Notes: a model not told the origin generated them from the sequence alone. A stretch of 64,000 nucleotides of DNA from Shewanella psychrophila (GCF_002005305.1 NZ_CP014782.1:4898001-4962000); one strand, 5' to 3'. Positions 1-8,324 are shown, numbered from the stretch's first letter. Made by a program: numbers and translations.

Positions 1-927
1 TCCAGTGGCGGTACGTCCGCTCAAGACCGAGCCAGAAACGACACGAACTTCACCGTCTAAGCTTTCATTTGCAGTCAATTCTACAGACGAAGCACCTAGC
101 TGAGTGCGAACAAGTCTTGGCTTACTCGCCTTAGGACCCGCTATAGCTACCACGCGTTGAGTGTTTAACTCACCGGTTGTAAATAGCTGACCAATGGCAA
201 TGACATCTTGGTAACCCACATGCCAAACCGTTCTCTTAACCGATGCAGACAATAGGAAGTGTATATGTGTACCGACCAGACCTGCAGGGTGTTTACCTGC
301 AAACTCTTCGACTTGAGCATTGGCAGCTGGAATATCGGCTCCAGGTGCTTTACACAAGAATACTTTACCTTGAGTCAATCTTGATAGAACCTTAAGTCCA
401 TTCTCAAAATCAGCTTTTTTCGTGCCGATAACCACTTCAGGGTCGGCAGCAAGAGGTTGAGTATCTATCGCGGTAACGAAGATGCCGGCAGCGGTAGAGT
501 CTACTGCTGGGGCTTTACTGAAAGGACGAGTTCGCAATGCCGTCCACAACCCTGATTCAATAAGGTTGTCTCGAACTAGCTGCGAATCCAACGACTCTAA
601 TTCTGCTGCACCATATTTAGCAAAGGAAACACTCTCTTCCCCTTCGATATCTATGACGACTGACTGCAGAACACGTTGTGCGCCCCGGTTGACTTCTGAA
701 ATTGTGCCACTAGCTAAAGCCGTATATTTAACACCAAGGTTCTTTTTATCTTCAAAGATAACCTGACCTTTTTTAACTTTATCACCCACTTTGATTTTCA
801 TCGTGGGGCGTAAGCCAATATACTCTTCACCCAAAGTAGCTACACGTTTAATGGCTGGGCCATCATGGACTACTTGCTCTGGCCCGCCTGCTATAGGCAG
901 GTCCAATCCTTTCTTTATTGTAATCAT
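1..927 (-). CDS. nqrA: Na+-translocating NADH:quinone reductase subunit A (5' part, runs off the window)
   Basis: The first 309 codons are present; the remaining C-terminal part lies beyond base 1. NqrA is the cytoplasmic-side subunit of the six-subunit Na+-pumping NADH:ubiquinone oxidoreductase of marine and pathogenic gammaproteobacteria and takes part in quinone reduction. The N-terminus reads MITIKKGLDLPIAGGPEQ, the family signature, followed by IKVGDKVKKGQVIFEDKKN, which resembles a biotinyl/lipoyl-like barrel, and later by GLVGTHIHFLLSASVKRTVW. The start ATG is at 925-927. The other nqr genes would lie off the left edge, downstream on the minus strand, so this is the promoter-proximal gene of the operon. 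Presence of Nqr fits a sodium-rich habitat (inference). No frameshift is seen. Confidence 0.95.
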   Translation of the reverse strand, partial: MITIKKGLDLPIAGGPEQVVHDGPAIKRVATLGEEYIGLRPTMKIKVGDKVKKGQVIFEDKKNLGVKYTALASGTISEVNRGAQRVLQSVVIDIEGEESVSFAKYGAAELESLDSQLVRDNLIESGLWTALRTRPFSKAPAVDSTAAGIFVTAIDTQPLAADPEVVIGTKKADFENGLKVLSRLTQGKVFLCKAPGADIPAANAQVEEFAGKHPAGLVGTHIHFLLSASVKRTVWHVGYQDVIAIGQLFTTGELNTQRVVAIAGPKASKPRLVRTQLGASSVELTANESLDGEVRVVSGSVLSGRTATG

Positions 928-1398
928 ATCCACAAGCACTACGTTATGAAGGAAAGATAATGCGCCGCGTTCCTGCTTAATACGACAGGTTTAAAACAAA
1001 GCTCACCTCAATGAGCTAGCGCAGATTTATCACGGAAATGCGATCGCAATCACGCTGTTCGCGCGCATTTTACAGTAAATATCACTGTATCGCCATGAAA
1101 AAAGTGGGTGTTTTAAAATGATTGTGAATTTTTCAAAGTCGGCTGTAGCTCACATTTTAGCGGATTATTTTGAATCAGCGCTTACTAATTCAAATAAGAC
1201 CTTTACCTAGCAAGGATACCGTCTTTATCAAATAGTCAAATGAAGCCTAATTAATATTTATTTGACCAAGTCTTAGCCCAATTCAACCGCTGTTTATTTG
1301 AACGAAAGCTTTAAAGTTAACGAGTTAACATCAGTCAATAAAAATAATAGCAGGCATAAAAAAAGCGGCTTAGCCGCTTTTTTATGCCTGCATCTGAA
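928..1398. other. Non-coding region between nqrA and the luxS terminator
   Basis: This 471-base gap should hold the nqr operon promoter, reading leftwards. No gene is seen. An inverted repeat, TACAGT-N7-ACTGTA, lies at 1071-1089, and two GTTAAC palindromes lie 2 bases apart at 1316-1329; either could be a regulator site, but neither matches a binding site I can name. The right end is the luxS terminator hairpin. Confidence 0.5.
1351..1390 (-). terminator. Rho-independent terminator of luxS (bidirectional)
   Basis: A near-perfect palindrome has a GC core of AAGCGGC/GCCGCTT with A-tract and T-tract flanks, extended by matching CAGGCATA / TATGCCTG arms. It begins 8 bases after the luxS stop codon on the minus strand and has a T-run in either direction, so it could also stop rightward transcripts. 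Confidence 0.85.
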
Positions 1399-1908
1399 TC
1401 ACAAACCTTTCAAAATGTCATCGCTGAGCTTTAGCTCGTCATTCTTATTAACGCTTATCCCAGAAGCAATTATCGACCGTGCAATCCCCTTAGCTTGCTC
1501 CAAAGAATGCATGTCATAAGTGCCACATTGGTATTCATTGAGCTCGGGGATCTCAGATTGCTCGGCGACTTTCAGTACATCATTCATTGCCGCTAACCAA
1601 GCCTCGGCCACTTCCGCCTCGCTAGGCGTACCTATCAGGCTCATATAGAAGCCAGTACGACAGCCCATGGGAGAGATATCGATGATTTCAACAGACTCGC
1701 CATTGAGGTGGTCACGCATAAAGCCAGCGTAAAGGTGCTCTAAGGTATGTATGCCCCGCTCACTTAAGATATCTTGATTCGGCACACAGAAACGCAGATC
1801 AAATACTGTGATTGAATCACCGTTAGGCGTCTTCATGGTTTTCGCCACACGAACCGCAGGGGCCTGCATGCGAGTATGATCGACGGTAAAGCTATCTAAT
1901 AATGGCAT
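1399..1908 (-). CDS. luxS: S-ribosylhomocysteine lyase LuxS
   Basis: LuxS cleaves S-ribosylhomocysteine to homocysteine and DPD, the precursor of autoinducer-2, in the activated methyl cycle; it is a cytoplasmic metalloenzyme. The 169-residue length is normal. The metal-binding set is visible: H54 and H58 in HTLEH and C128 in EYQCGTYDMHS; the reactive cysteine is C83 in MGCRTGF. The start is preceded by a good GGAG ribosome-binding site (GGAGAGTAGAT-ATG). It is a single-gene unit with its own terminator; the neighbouring TRAP genes are not functionally linked. Whether AI-2 is used for signalling cannot be judged, as no luxP or luxQ is in the window. Confidence 0.97.
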   Translation of the reverse strand: MPLLDSFTVDHTRMQAPAVRVAKTMKTPNGDSITVFDLRFCVPNQDILSERGIHTLEHLYAGFMRDHLNGESVEIIDISPMGCRTGFYMSLIGTPSEAEVAEAWLAAMNDVLKVAEQSEIPELNEYQCGTYDMHSLEQAKGIARSIIASGISVNKNDELKLSDDILKGL

Positions 1909-2091
1909 ATCTACTCTCCAAATTTGTAGGGCATAGGTAAGGCTTAACAGCTTAAAAGCATTCGCCTTATTTTGTTTTTTGGCATTCTAGCATAAGGCTA
2001 TGACACTATGAGCAGTCTCGATAGTACGAAAAAACATATATGAGTCTGAACAAGACTAGTGTGTTGATAATTCTCTTCTCCTAAATTAGAA

Positions 2092-3183
2092 CTACTGCCT
2101 TAATCTACTATAAGCATCTTCCGAGATCAGGTGATATTTTCTTACCCCGGCTTGATACTCCATATAAGCATCATAAACTTTTTTCATGGTGTCATCTTGC
2201 TGGGACTGCTCTTTTATTACCACCTTAGATACCTTAGCTAACGCTTTCATCACTTCATCTGGAAATTGTTTAATGATGACATCATGTTCATTGATGAGTG
2301 ACTCCAGTGCTATCACATGCTTGCTGGTATATTCATCGAGCATATCTTGGTTAATCGCCCGAGAGGCAACCCTGACGATAGCCTGTAGATCCCCAGACAA
2401 GTTGGCGAATGCCTGCTTATTGATAATAAACTCAAGGGTGGTGCCAGGTTCGTGCCATCCAGGATAATAGTAGAACTTAGCGGCCTTATGTAAGCCGAAG
2501 GCAAGATCGTTAAATGGCCCCACCCATTCGGTTGCATCAATGGCCCCAGTTTGTAATGCGGTATATAGCTCACGACCTGGTAATGTGACGGGCACACCAC
2601 CAACTCGCTTAAGTACTTCTCCCCCAAGTCCTGGCAGGCGCATCTTAAGTCCTTTGAGATCTGCCATAGAGTTAATCTCTTTATTAAACCAGCCCCCCAT
2701 CTGTACCCCGGTATTGCCACCAGCTAAGGGTAAGATCCCAAAAGGCTCATAAACTTCCTCCCAAAGCTCCATGCCACCGCCGTAATGCAGCCAGCCATTC
2801 ATCTCCTGAGCATTTAACCCAAAGGGGATCGAAGTGAAAAACTGCGCCGCAGGCGTCTTGCCCTTCCAATAATAAGCCGCACTATGCCCCATCTGCACTG
2901 TACCTTGACTGACGGCGTCGAACACCTCGAAAGCAGGCATAAGCTCACCGGCACCATAAACCTTAATCTTGAGCCTGCCATTGGACATTTCATCCACCAG
3001 CAGTGCAAATCGCTCTGGCCCCATGCCAAGCCCCGGAAAGTTCTTAGGCCAGGAAGTCACCAATTTCCATTCGATAGCTTCAGCCTTAGCAGTATCGGTA
3101 ACACTTACCAGCTTGCTCTCCCCGCCACAAGCATTGAGAAGCAAGCCCGTCATTACAATCAAGACTAACCTTAATTTGCTCAT
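2092..3183 (-). CDS. TRAP transporter solute-binding protein (DctP/TakP-like), predicted lipoprotein
   Basis: This is the extracytoplasmic binding protein of the tripartite ATP-independent transporter encoded with the two upstream genes. The segment WKLVTSWPKNFPGLGMGPER and the later MRLPGLGGEVLKRVGG / TEWVGPFNDLAFGL belong to the TakP/FcbT1 branch, whose characterised members bind 2-oxo acids or aromatic carboxylates, so an organic anion is the likely ligand; the exact one cannot be read. The N-terminus (hydrophobic stretch, then L16-N-A-C19-G-G) is a lipobox, so the protein should be lipid-anchored rather than freely periplasmic, which is not the usual form for a Gram-negative TRAP binding protein. 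Length (363) is normal. It is the last gene of the Q-M-P operon, 34 bases after dctM. Confidence 0.9.
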   Translation of the reverse strand: MSKLRLVLIVMTGLLLNACGGESKLVSVTDTAKAEAIEWKLVTSWPKNFPGLGMGPERFALLVDEMSNGRLKIKVYGAGELMPAFEVFDAVSQGTVQMGHSAAYYWKGKTPAAQFFTSIPFGLNAQEMNGWLHYGGGMELWEEVYEPFGILPLAGGNTGVQMGGWFNKEINSMADLKGLKMRLPGLGGEVLKRVGGVPVTLPGRELYTALQTGAIDATEWVGPFNDLAFGLHKAAKFYYYPGWHEPGTTLEFIINKQAFANLSGDLQAIVRVASRAINQDMLDEYTSKHVIALESLINEHDVIIKQFPDEVMKALAKVSKVVIKEQSQQDDTMKKVYDAYMEYQAGVRKYHLISEDAYSRLRQ

Positions 3184-3217
3184 ATTTTATTCCTTTTATC
3201 TGACAATCCATAAACAC

Positions 3218-4582
3218 TCATCGATATATGACACTAGGTAGCCAAGTAACTACCCCTGGCCACACACTCAAAATCAGCATTAACAGCAGCTGTATAATCA
3301 CGAAGGGGATTACTCCCCGATAGATTTGACCACTGGTTACCAAGTCTTTTGTCACGCCTCTTAAATAAAACAAGGCGAAACCGAAAGGAGGTGTTAAAAA
3401 AGAGGTCTGTAAATTCACTGCGATCATGATCCCAAGCCAAATAGGGTCTAATCCCATACTCAGTAAAATAGGGGCTACCAGAGGCACGACAACGAAGGTG
3501 ATCTCGATGAAATCCAGAATAAATCCAAGCAAGAAAATCACCAACATAACCAAGATAGTGGCACCGATAACGCCTCCGGGCATACTGCTAAACACTTGGT
3601 GTATGAGCTCCTCTCCCCCCAGTCCACGAAAGACCAGAGAAAAGATAGATGCGCCGATTAAAATCAAGAACACCATAGAAGTAACTTTAGTGGTGCTTAA
3701 CATCACCTCTTTAAGTATCGAAACAGACATCTGCCGTTTCATTAATGCGATAATCAGAGCACCGAATGCGCCGACAGAGGCGGCCTCTGTCGGTGTAGCG
3801 ATTCCAAACAAAATCGAACCCAATACCATAAAGATGAGTAATAAAGGTGGGACCAGCGCTCCGAAGGTTTGCAATATAAAGGCAAGATCTACTCGCTTGG
3901 GCTCTATTGGCTCGGGAAACTGTTCAGGCTTAAAACGGATCAGCAATAAGGTATAGAGACAATACAGGGCGAGTAATAGTAGCCCCGGCAGTAAAGCCCC
4001 GGCAAAGAGATCGCCAACCGACACAGATTTCGGGCTAAAAATCCCCATCTGCAATTGTGCCTGTTGATAGGCATTAGAGAGCACATCACCGAGTAAGACT
4101 AACGCGATAGAAGGCGGAATTATCTGACCTAATGTGCCAGTGGCACAAATAGCACCGGCGCTAAAGGCGGGATCGTAGCCACGCTTTAATAAGCTGGGCA
4201 GCGACATCAGCCCCATGGTAACCACTGTCGCGCCGACAATTCCGGTGCTGGCAGCCAACAACATGCCGACAAAGAAGACACTAAAAATAAGTCCGCCACG
4301 AAACCGGCCAAATAACTCGGCCATGCTAGTCAGAAGCTGTTCGGCAACTTTTGATTTTTCAAGCACTACGCCCATAAACACAAATAGAGGTACTGCCATC
4401 AAGATGGGATTATTTATCACGCCATACAGCCTATTAGGCAAAATGCCTAATAGGCTAGTGTCGAAGATGCCAAACAGGGAACTTACCCCAGCGAAGAGTA
4501 ATGCGACCCCGGCTAAGGTCAGTGCCACCGGGTAGCCAAGCATCAAGACCAAGCAAACGACAATAAAGAGTACAATGGCCAC
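3218..4582 (-). CDS. TRAP transporter large permease (DctM family)
   Basis: The 454-residue polytopic inner-membrane protein is the ion-coupled transport channel of the TRAP system. It begins with repeated hydrophobic segments (MAIVLFIVVCLVLMLGYPVA) and carries typical DctM stretches such as NRLYGVINNPILMAVPLFVFMG split over the first 80 residues, GTLGQIIPPS, and GIATPTEAASVGAFGALI. It starts with GTG, which overlaps the dctQ stop by one base (TAGTG), indicating translational coupling. The binding-protein gene follows. Substrate is unknown; from the binding-protein family, an organic acid is inferred. Confidence 0.93.
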   Translation of the reverse strand: MAIVLFIVVCLVLMLGYPVALTLAGVALLFAGVSSLFGIFDTSLLGILPNRLYGVINNPILMAVPLFVFMGVVLEKSKVAEQLLTSMAELFGRFRGGLIFSVFFVGMLLAASTGIVGATVVTMGLMSLPSLLKRGYDPAFSAGAICATGTLGQIIPPSIALVLLGDVLSNAYQQAQLQMGIFSPKSVSVGDLFAGALLPGLLLLALYCLYTLLLIRFKPEQFPEPIEPKRVDLAFILQTFGALVPPLLLIFMVLGSILFGIATPTEAASVGAFGALIIALMKRQMSVSILKEVMLSTTKVTSMVFLILIGASIFSLVFRGLGGEELIHQVFSSMPGGVIGATILVMLVIFLLGFILDFIEITFVVVPLVAPILLSMGLDPIWLGIMIAVNLQTSFLTPPFGFALFYLRGVTKDLVTSGQIYRGVIPFVIIQLLLMLILSVWPGVVTWLPSVIYR

Positions 4583-5118
4583 TATTGCTCTCCCCCGCGC
4601 TTGCCGTCTTTCCCATTAGCTAAATCACTGTCACCCCCCTTAAACAGCGCTAAACCATGGCGAACCAGCTCAACAGTCCCCTGAAGTAATAAACTAACGA
4701 CCAATAACAGCAACAGACTCTTCTGCAGATACACATAGGCTAAGCCACCCGCTTCCACTGAGCTTTCCCCGACTCTCCAGGATGCTAAGACATAATCGAA
4801 ACTTGAGTAAAGGATGAAGAGACATACAGGCAGCAACAGAAATAACGTCCCGAGAAAGTCCACCCAATGACGGGTGCGAACGCTAAAATTACGGTAAAAG
4901 ATATCAACCCTGACATGGCCATCATGTTTCAATGTATAGCCAGCGGCTAAGGTAAACACGGCCCCATGCAGGTACAAGGCCGACTCTTGCAACGCCGTAG
5001 CGCCTGTATTGAAGGCATAGCGCAATATCACTACCGCGAGTGTCATCAATACAATAAATAAGGTACACCAGCTCACCCCTCGGCCAATCAGCTCGGTTAT
5101 CTTCTCTAGTTGATTCAT
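4582..5118 (-). CDS. TRAP transporter small permease (DctQ family)
   Basis: The 178-residue protein has four predicted membrane segments (about 15-35, 48-68, 88-110, 130-155), the architecture of DctQ. The segment ALYLHGAVFTLAAGYTLKHDGHVRVDIFY is characteristic of the family in its A-x-T-L-x-x-D-x-H-V-R-V-D core. It pairs with DctM to form the membrane part of the transporter. First gene of the operon; the promoter should lie in 5119-5384, which also holds a short tandem repeat. The C-terminus ends in a charged tail (GGDSDLANGKDGKRGGEQ). Confidence 0.9.
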   Translation of the reverse strand: MNQLEKITELIGRGVSWCTLFIVLMTLAVVILRYAFNTGATALQESALYLHGAVFTLAAGYTLKHDGHVRVDIFYRNFSVRTRHWVDFLGTLFLLLPVCLFILYSSFDYVLASWRVGESSVEAGGLAYVYLQKSLLLLLVVSLLLQGTVELVRHGLALFKGGDSDLANGKDGKRGGEQ

Positions 5119-5232
5119 CCCTTCTCAACACTAAAAATACATCTAACACATTGATAACAGAATTGTTGCGATAGATAAACAAAAGCTTGTGATGAGATAA
5201 AGGGATACGGGAGGAGGCAAGGGTCTAGGCAG

Positions 5233-5265
5233 GTAAGTGGTAAGTGGTAAGTGGTAAGTGGTAAG
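5233..5265. repeat. 7-bp tandem repeat (GTAAGTG)4.7
   Basis: Four perfect head-to-tail copies of GTAAGTG plus a fifth partial copy (GTAAG) lie about 115 bases upstream of the TRAP dctQ start and beyond the 3' end of bolA. Perfect identity suggests recent slippage; copy number may differ between strains. Confidence 0.9.
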
Positions 5266-5319
5266 AATGATATGATCGCAATAAGTGGACAGGGGTTAAT
5301 TTATTATTTCAAAGCTTAT

Positions 5320-5345
5320 GGGACTCATTTATAAATCAGAGTCCC
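5320..5345 (-). terminator. Hairpin downstream of bolA
   Basis: GGGACTC (5320-5326) and GAGTCCC (5339-5345) form a perfect 7-bp stem with a 12-base AT-rich loop, 39 bases after the bolA stop on the minus strand. There is no strong T-tract after it, so it may be a weak terminator or an mRNA 3'-end stabiliser. Confidence 0.4.
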
Positions 5346-5384
5346 AAATTTAGCTGCCAGGCTTCGTCATCTGGAGCTTTGCTT

Positions 5385-5684
5385 TTAGCCTCTGCACTTT
5401 GGAGAGTCGGGGACATTTGACTCTGCAAGCCACTCTTCGGGCGTAAACGTGTGCATAGATAAGGCATGTAAGCCATTAGCGAACTCATCGGCTAGTGCTT
5501 CATTAACAGCTCTGTGTCGGCCAAGTAGGCGTTTACCCTCGAAGGCCGCGCTCGTAATTATTACCTTAAAATGCGTCTCTGAATTTGGAGGAACATGGTG
5601 ATTGTTACTCTCGTTGATCACTTCCAGGTGACTCGGCGATAAAGCCTGAGTGAGTTTTTCGGTAATGAGTTGCTCTACTGACAT
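5385..5684 (-). CDS. bolA: BolA family regulator
   Basis: BolA proteins bind [2Fe-2S] clusters together with monothiol glutaredoxins, and in enterobacteria BolA acts as a transcription factor affecting morphology and biofilm. The family core is clear: SETHFKVIITSAAFEGKRLL followed by RHRAVNEALADEF and LHALSMHTFTPEEW, with the conserved histidine in the MHTFT segment. I place the start at 5684 (MSVEQLITEK) because a GAG-type ribosome-binding site sits 8-11 bases before it; the in-frame ATG six codons upstream (5702) has no such site. The resulting length of 99 residues is typical. It is a monocistronic gene on the minus strand. Confidence 0.9.
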   Translation of the reverse strand: MSVEQLITEKLTQALSPSHLEVINESNNHHVPPNSETHFKVIITSAAFEGKRLLGRHRAVNEALADEFANGLHALSMHTFTPEEWLAESNVPDSPKCRG

Positions 5685-5830
5685 AGGGATATTCTCAAAC
5701 ATGCAAAATGCGATGGCGGCAGGTTAATACCTTAGCCACGAAAGATCAATGTTTGCCACACATTTCAACCCTTTCTTAATAACCGCCTAACCCTCTATAA
5801 CCTCCAATAAAGCTCTAAGCCGAATAAGCG

Positions 5831-6484
5831 TTAGTCAAAATAACCAGATATCACTCGCCTGAAGGTATAATTAATCCTAGACTCAGTGACTTTCATGCGC
5901 TTGGGTAAGGCATGATCCCACCTGTCTTGCATCGGCCAATGCATCAACAAGAGATCACCCGATTGCAGTGCAAAGGTGTGCTTATTAAGAGTGACCTTAT
6001 CTCTGATGATAAAGTCTCGGGTCGCACCCAATGTAATAGAAGCGATATCACTACCAGCTGAAAATTCCGGTTCATTATCACAATGCCAGCCCATGGACTC
6101 CTTGCCATCGACGTAGCGGTTAACCAAGACGCCGTTGGACTCTAGATTAAAGTCACGCTTGAGTTTCAATCTTAACCTGTCCGCATACTTAGGCCAGGGA
6201 AGCGCCTTAACCATTAAGCCAGAATACTTGGTATCGCAGCCCATATCTCCGAACCAGGCTTGAGATCTGGGTATCCGATGCCGTTTACCATATACCTCGA
6301 TTTCCGGTGATTCGAACGGATAGCCCTGCGCCTCTTTGAGTAAAGCATTTTGCTGTTCAAGATTAAGATAGCCCTTGATTAGCGTCACAGGAGCTGCAAG
6401 CCTATGAGCATCAGGCAGTTTATTATCTACCTCAGTATTTATTTCAGCAGGCTTATCTGCATTGCTAAAGCTCTGTTGTTTCAT
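5831..6484 (-). CDS. AlkB-like 2-oxoglutarate/Fe(II) dioxygenase
   Basis: This is a predicted DNA/RNA alkylation-repair demethylase, oxidising methyl adducts with 2-oxoglutarate, O2 and Fe(II). The iron ligands are visible as H134 and D136 (GWHCDNE) and H191 (RWDHALPK), and the 2-oxoglutarate-binding arginines as R203 and R209 in SRINYTFRR. The NRYVDG and SLGA-type strand (ASITLGATRDFIIRD) match the ALKBH2/3-like branch rather than E. coli AlkB. At 217 residues it is family-sized. It is divergently transcribed from rlmG across a 158-base gap. The physiological substrate is not evident from sequence. Confidence 0.92.
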   Translation of the reverse strand: MKQQSFSNADKPAEINTEVDNKLPDAHRLAAPVTLIKGYLNLEQQNALLKEAQGYPFESPEIEVYGKRHRIPRSQAWFGDMGCDTKYSGLMVKALPWPKYADRLRLKLKRDFNLESNGVLVNRYVDGKESMGWHCDNEPEFSAGSDIASITLGATRDFIIRDKVTLNKHTFALQSGDLLLMHWPMQDRWDHALPKRMKVTESRINYTFRRVISGYFD

Positions 6485-6535
6485 CGTCTATTTTCCAGAC
6501 TTGGAAACGGCTGACATCTAAGTCTAGACTCCTTG

Positions 6536-6607
6536 AACGTTAAATCTGCAATAGCTTGGCGCCGACACTCATTGATCATATATACCTCAAACGTTAAATC
6601 TGCGATA
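6536..6607. repeat. Two 18-bp direct repeats in the alkB-like/rlmG intergenic region
   Basis: AACGTTAAATCTGCAATA (6536-6553) recurs with one change (G for A) at 6590-6607, exactly 54 bases apart. The second copy runs into TGCGATAAT, which resembles an extended -10 element for rlmG. The pair could be duplicated promoter DNA or two sites for one regulator. Confidence 0.6.
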
Positions 6608-6642
6608 ATGCGCGCCCTCATTTTATTGGTACAGTTTGACTT

Positions 6643-7905
6643 ATGACAACTCAATTTTCAGTAGCGGATATCGAACTTGAATTACATCGTTATCCAAGTG
6701 AACAGGAATCTAACCTACAGGCATGGGATGCTGCGGATGAACACCTGATCAAGCATCTGACGGAAATTGAGCAGACAGCTGTAACCACGGCTATCATCAA
6801 TGATAACTTTGGTGCACTAACGGCTAGCCTTCGCGCTATCGACAGCCAGTGGCCACTGTTATTAGAAACTGACGCCAAAACCAGTCAATTAGGTACCCAG
6901 CAAAATTTAGCCAAGAATAAGCTCAGTAGTGAGAATATTCAGTGGATGAATAGTCGCGAAGCACTACCAAGTTCAGTTGAACTGGTATTAATGAAGTTAC
7001 CTAAAAACCTGACCTATTTCGCGCACCAGCTTAACCGATTATCTCAGGTTTTACCTCAGGGAACACAGATACTCATTGGCGCAAAAGCAAAATCTATCAA
7101 CAAGTCACTACTTGAAGTATTTGCCAAAAACTTAGGCACGGCAACAGCTAGCCTTACCTGGAAAAAAACCCGAGTAATAACCTGTATCAGCGATGGCAAG
7201 ATTCGCTCCCTTCCACACGGCGTCAATTGGTTGATTCCTGAGTTGAAACTAGAGCTCAGTAACCTAAGCAATGTCTTCGCCGCCAACAAGCTGGATATCG
7301 GCGCTCGCATCATGTTGGATAACATGCCTAAGGGGGACTTCACCTCTATCATAGATTTAGGTTGTGGCAATGGTGTACTGGGTCTGCATGCTAAACAAAT
7401 CTTCCCTAAAGCTTATATTCATTTTATAGATGACTCAGAGATGGCTGTCGAGTCGGCAAGACAGAACTGGGTCCTCAACAACTTAGATACTGAAGGTCTA
7501 GCGGGAGAACAAGCCACCTTCGGCTGGGATGACTGTTTAACCCACCTAAACGAAGGCGTGCGCCCGGACTTAATTCTGTGCAACCCACCTTTCCATCAAG
7601 GCGAAGCCATTACCGACCACATCGCCTGGCAGATGTTTCTTCAATCTTGGCGCGCACTGAAAAATGGCGGCATATTGCATGTCGTTGGCAACCGTCATCT
7701 GGCTTATCACGTCAAACTGCAACGTATCTTTAAGAACTGCACCACTGTTGAGTCCAACGGTAAGTTTGTTATCTTGCAGGCGCAGAAGATCAGCAAGAAA
7801 GCCGAGACTTTTGAGACAGAAGGATCTGAAACTAGAAGTGAGTCCAGTGACTCTCAACCGAGCGAACCACACCCACAGAGTGGGCTTTATGGTGAAAAGA
7901 AGTAA
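6643..7905 (+). CDS. rlmG: 23S rRNA (guanine-1835-N2)-methyltransferase RlmG
   Basis: RlmG methylates G1835 of 23S rRNA using S-adenosylmethionine. The protein has the RlmC/D/G two-lobe layout: an N-terminal methyltransferase-like half (about 1-200) and a catalytic half with the SAM motif DLGCGNG at 238-244 and the N2-methyltransferase motif NPPF at 314-317. At 420 residues it is about 40 longer than E. coli RlmG; the excess is a hydrophilic Ser/Glu-rich tail after residue 382 (ETEGSETRSESSDSQPS) that is probably disordered. Single gene, divergent from the AlkB-like gene. Confidence 0.94.
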   Translation: MTTQFSVADIELELHRYPSEQESNLQAWDAADEHLIKHLTEIEQTAVTTAIINDNFGALTASLRAIDSQWPLLLETDAKTSQLGTQQNLAKNKLSSENIQWMNSREALPSSVELVLMKLPKNLTYFAHQLNRLSQVLPQGTQILIGAKAKSINKSLLEVFAKNLGTATASLTWKKTRVITCISDGKIRSLPHGVNWLIPELKLELSNLSNVFAANKLDIGARIMLDNMPKGDFTSIIDLGCGNGVLGLHAKQIFPKAYIHFIDDSEMAVESARQNWVLNNLDTEGLAGEQATFGWDDCLTHLNEGVRPDLILCNPPFHQGEAITDHIAWQMFLQSWRALKNGGILHVVGNRHLAYHVKLQRIFKNCTTVESNGKFVILQAQKISKKAETFETEGSETRSESSDSQPSEPHPQSGLYGEKK

Positions 7906-8228
7906 CTTGTCCAATAACAAGTTTTAAGTATCTTTTGGTTTCATTAAGCTGAGTTGGTATTTGGTTTTATGCTGAATACCATAGCTGCATTTTTATCTAT
8001 AGCCTGCCGTGGGTGCTGTACAGGATGTACCAATGTCATGATCACATGGATGTGAATGAACGACCTTAAGGGCAAACACTTCTGCGACACGCCGCTCTCT
8101 CTATCAACGGAAAGGTCCCTGACAGCATCCATGCTGTCGAAGGTCACAGCCGCGTTTACACCTGAGTATTTATCTTCGATTTGAGTTTATTTTTCTAAGA
8201 GAAGCCTGTGGGAATCTAACTCGTTTGT
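7906..8228. other. Non-coding DNA between rlmG and the group II intron 3' end
   Basis: No gene is seen in this 323-base stretch. It holds a perfect 8-bp hairpin, GACAGCAT-CC-ATGCTGTC, at 8121-8138 inside a region with several short inverted motifs, which looks like a small intergenic repeat element. The last bases before 8229 are the 3' exon of the intron. Confidence 0.5.
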
Positions 8229-8254
8229 GTCGGATAGGCGGCACTTGTTACCAA

Positions 8255-8288
8255 GAACCGGACGTGCAACTTTCACTGCATACGGCTC
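8255..8288 (-). ncRNA. Group II intron domain V
   Basis: The 34-nt hairpin on the minus strand starts GAGCCG and ends CGGTTC, contains the AGC catalytic triad at positions 2-4, a mid-stem bulge and a GAAA terminal loop. These are the defining features of domain V, the catalytic core of group II introns. Confidence 0.93.
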
Positions 8289-8324
8289 AAGCCTCCACTA
8301 AGGCGTATTCTGTTACCCAGCACC

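Noticed and set aside
1039..1046. GCGATCGC (HIP1-like) octamer
   Set aside because: A chance palindrome; HIP1 abundance is a cyanobacterial feature and this is not clustered here.
1071..1089. TACAGT-N7-ACTGTA as a LexA (SOS) box
   Set aside because: The half-sites are in the wrong orientation compared with the LexA CTGT-N8-ACAG consensus.
2186..2752. Open frames antisense to the TRAP binding-protein gene
   Set aside because: They are shadows of a clearly conserved gene on the other strand, as are many others in the window.
8101..8160. The GACAGCAT-CC-ATGCTGTC hairpin as the rlmG terminator
   Set aside because: It lies more than 200 bases after the stop, has no T-tract and looks like part of an intergenic repeat.
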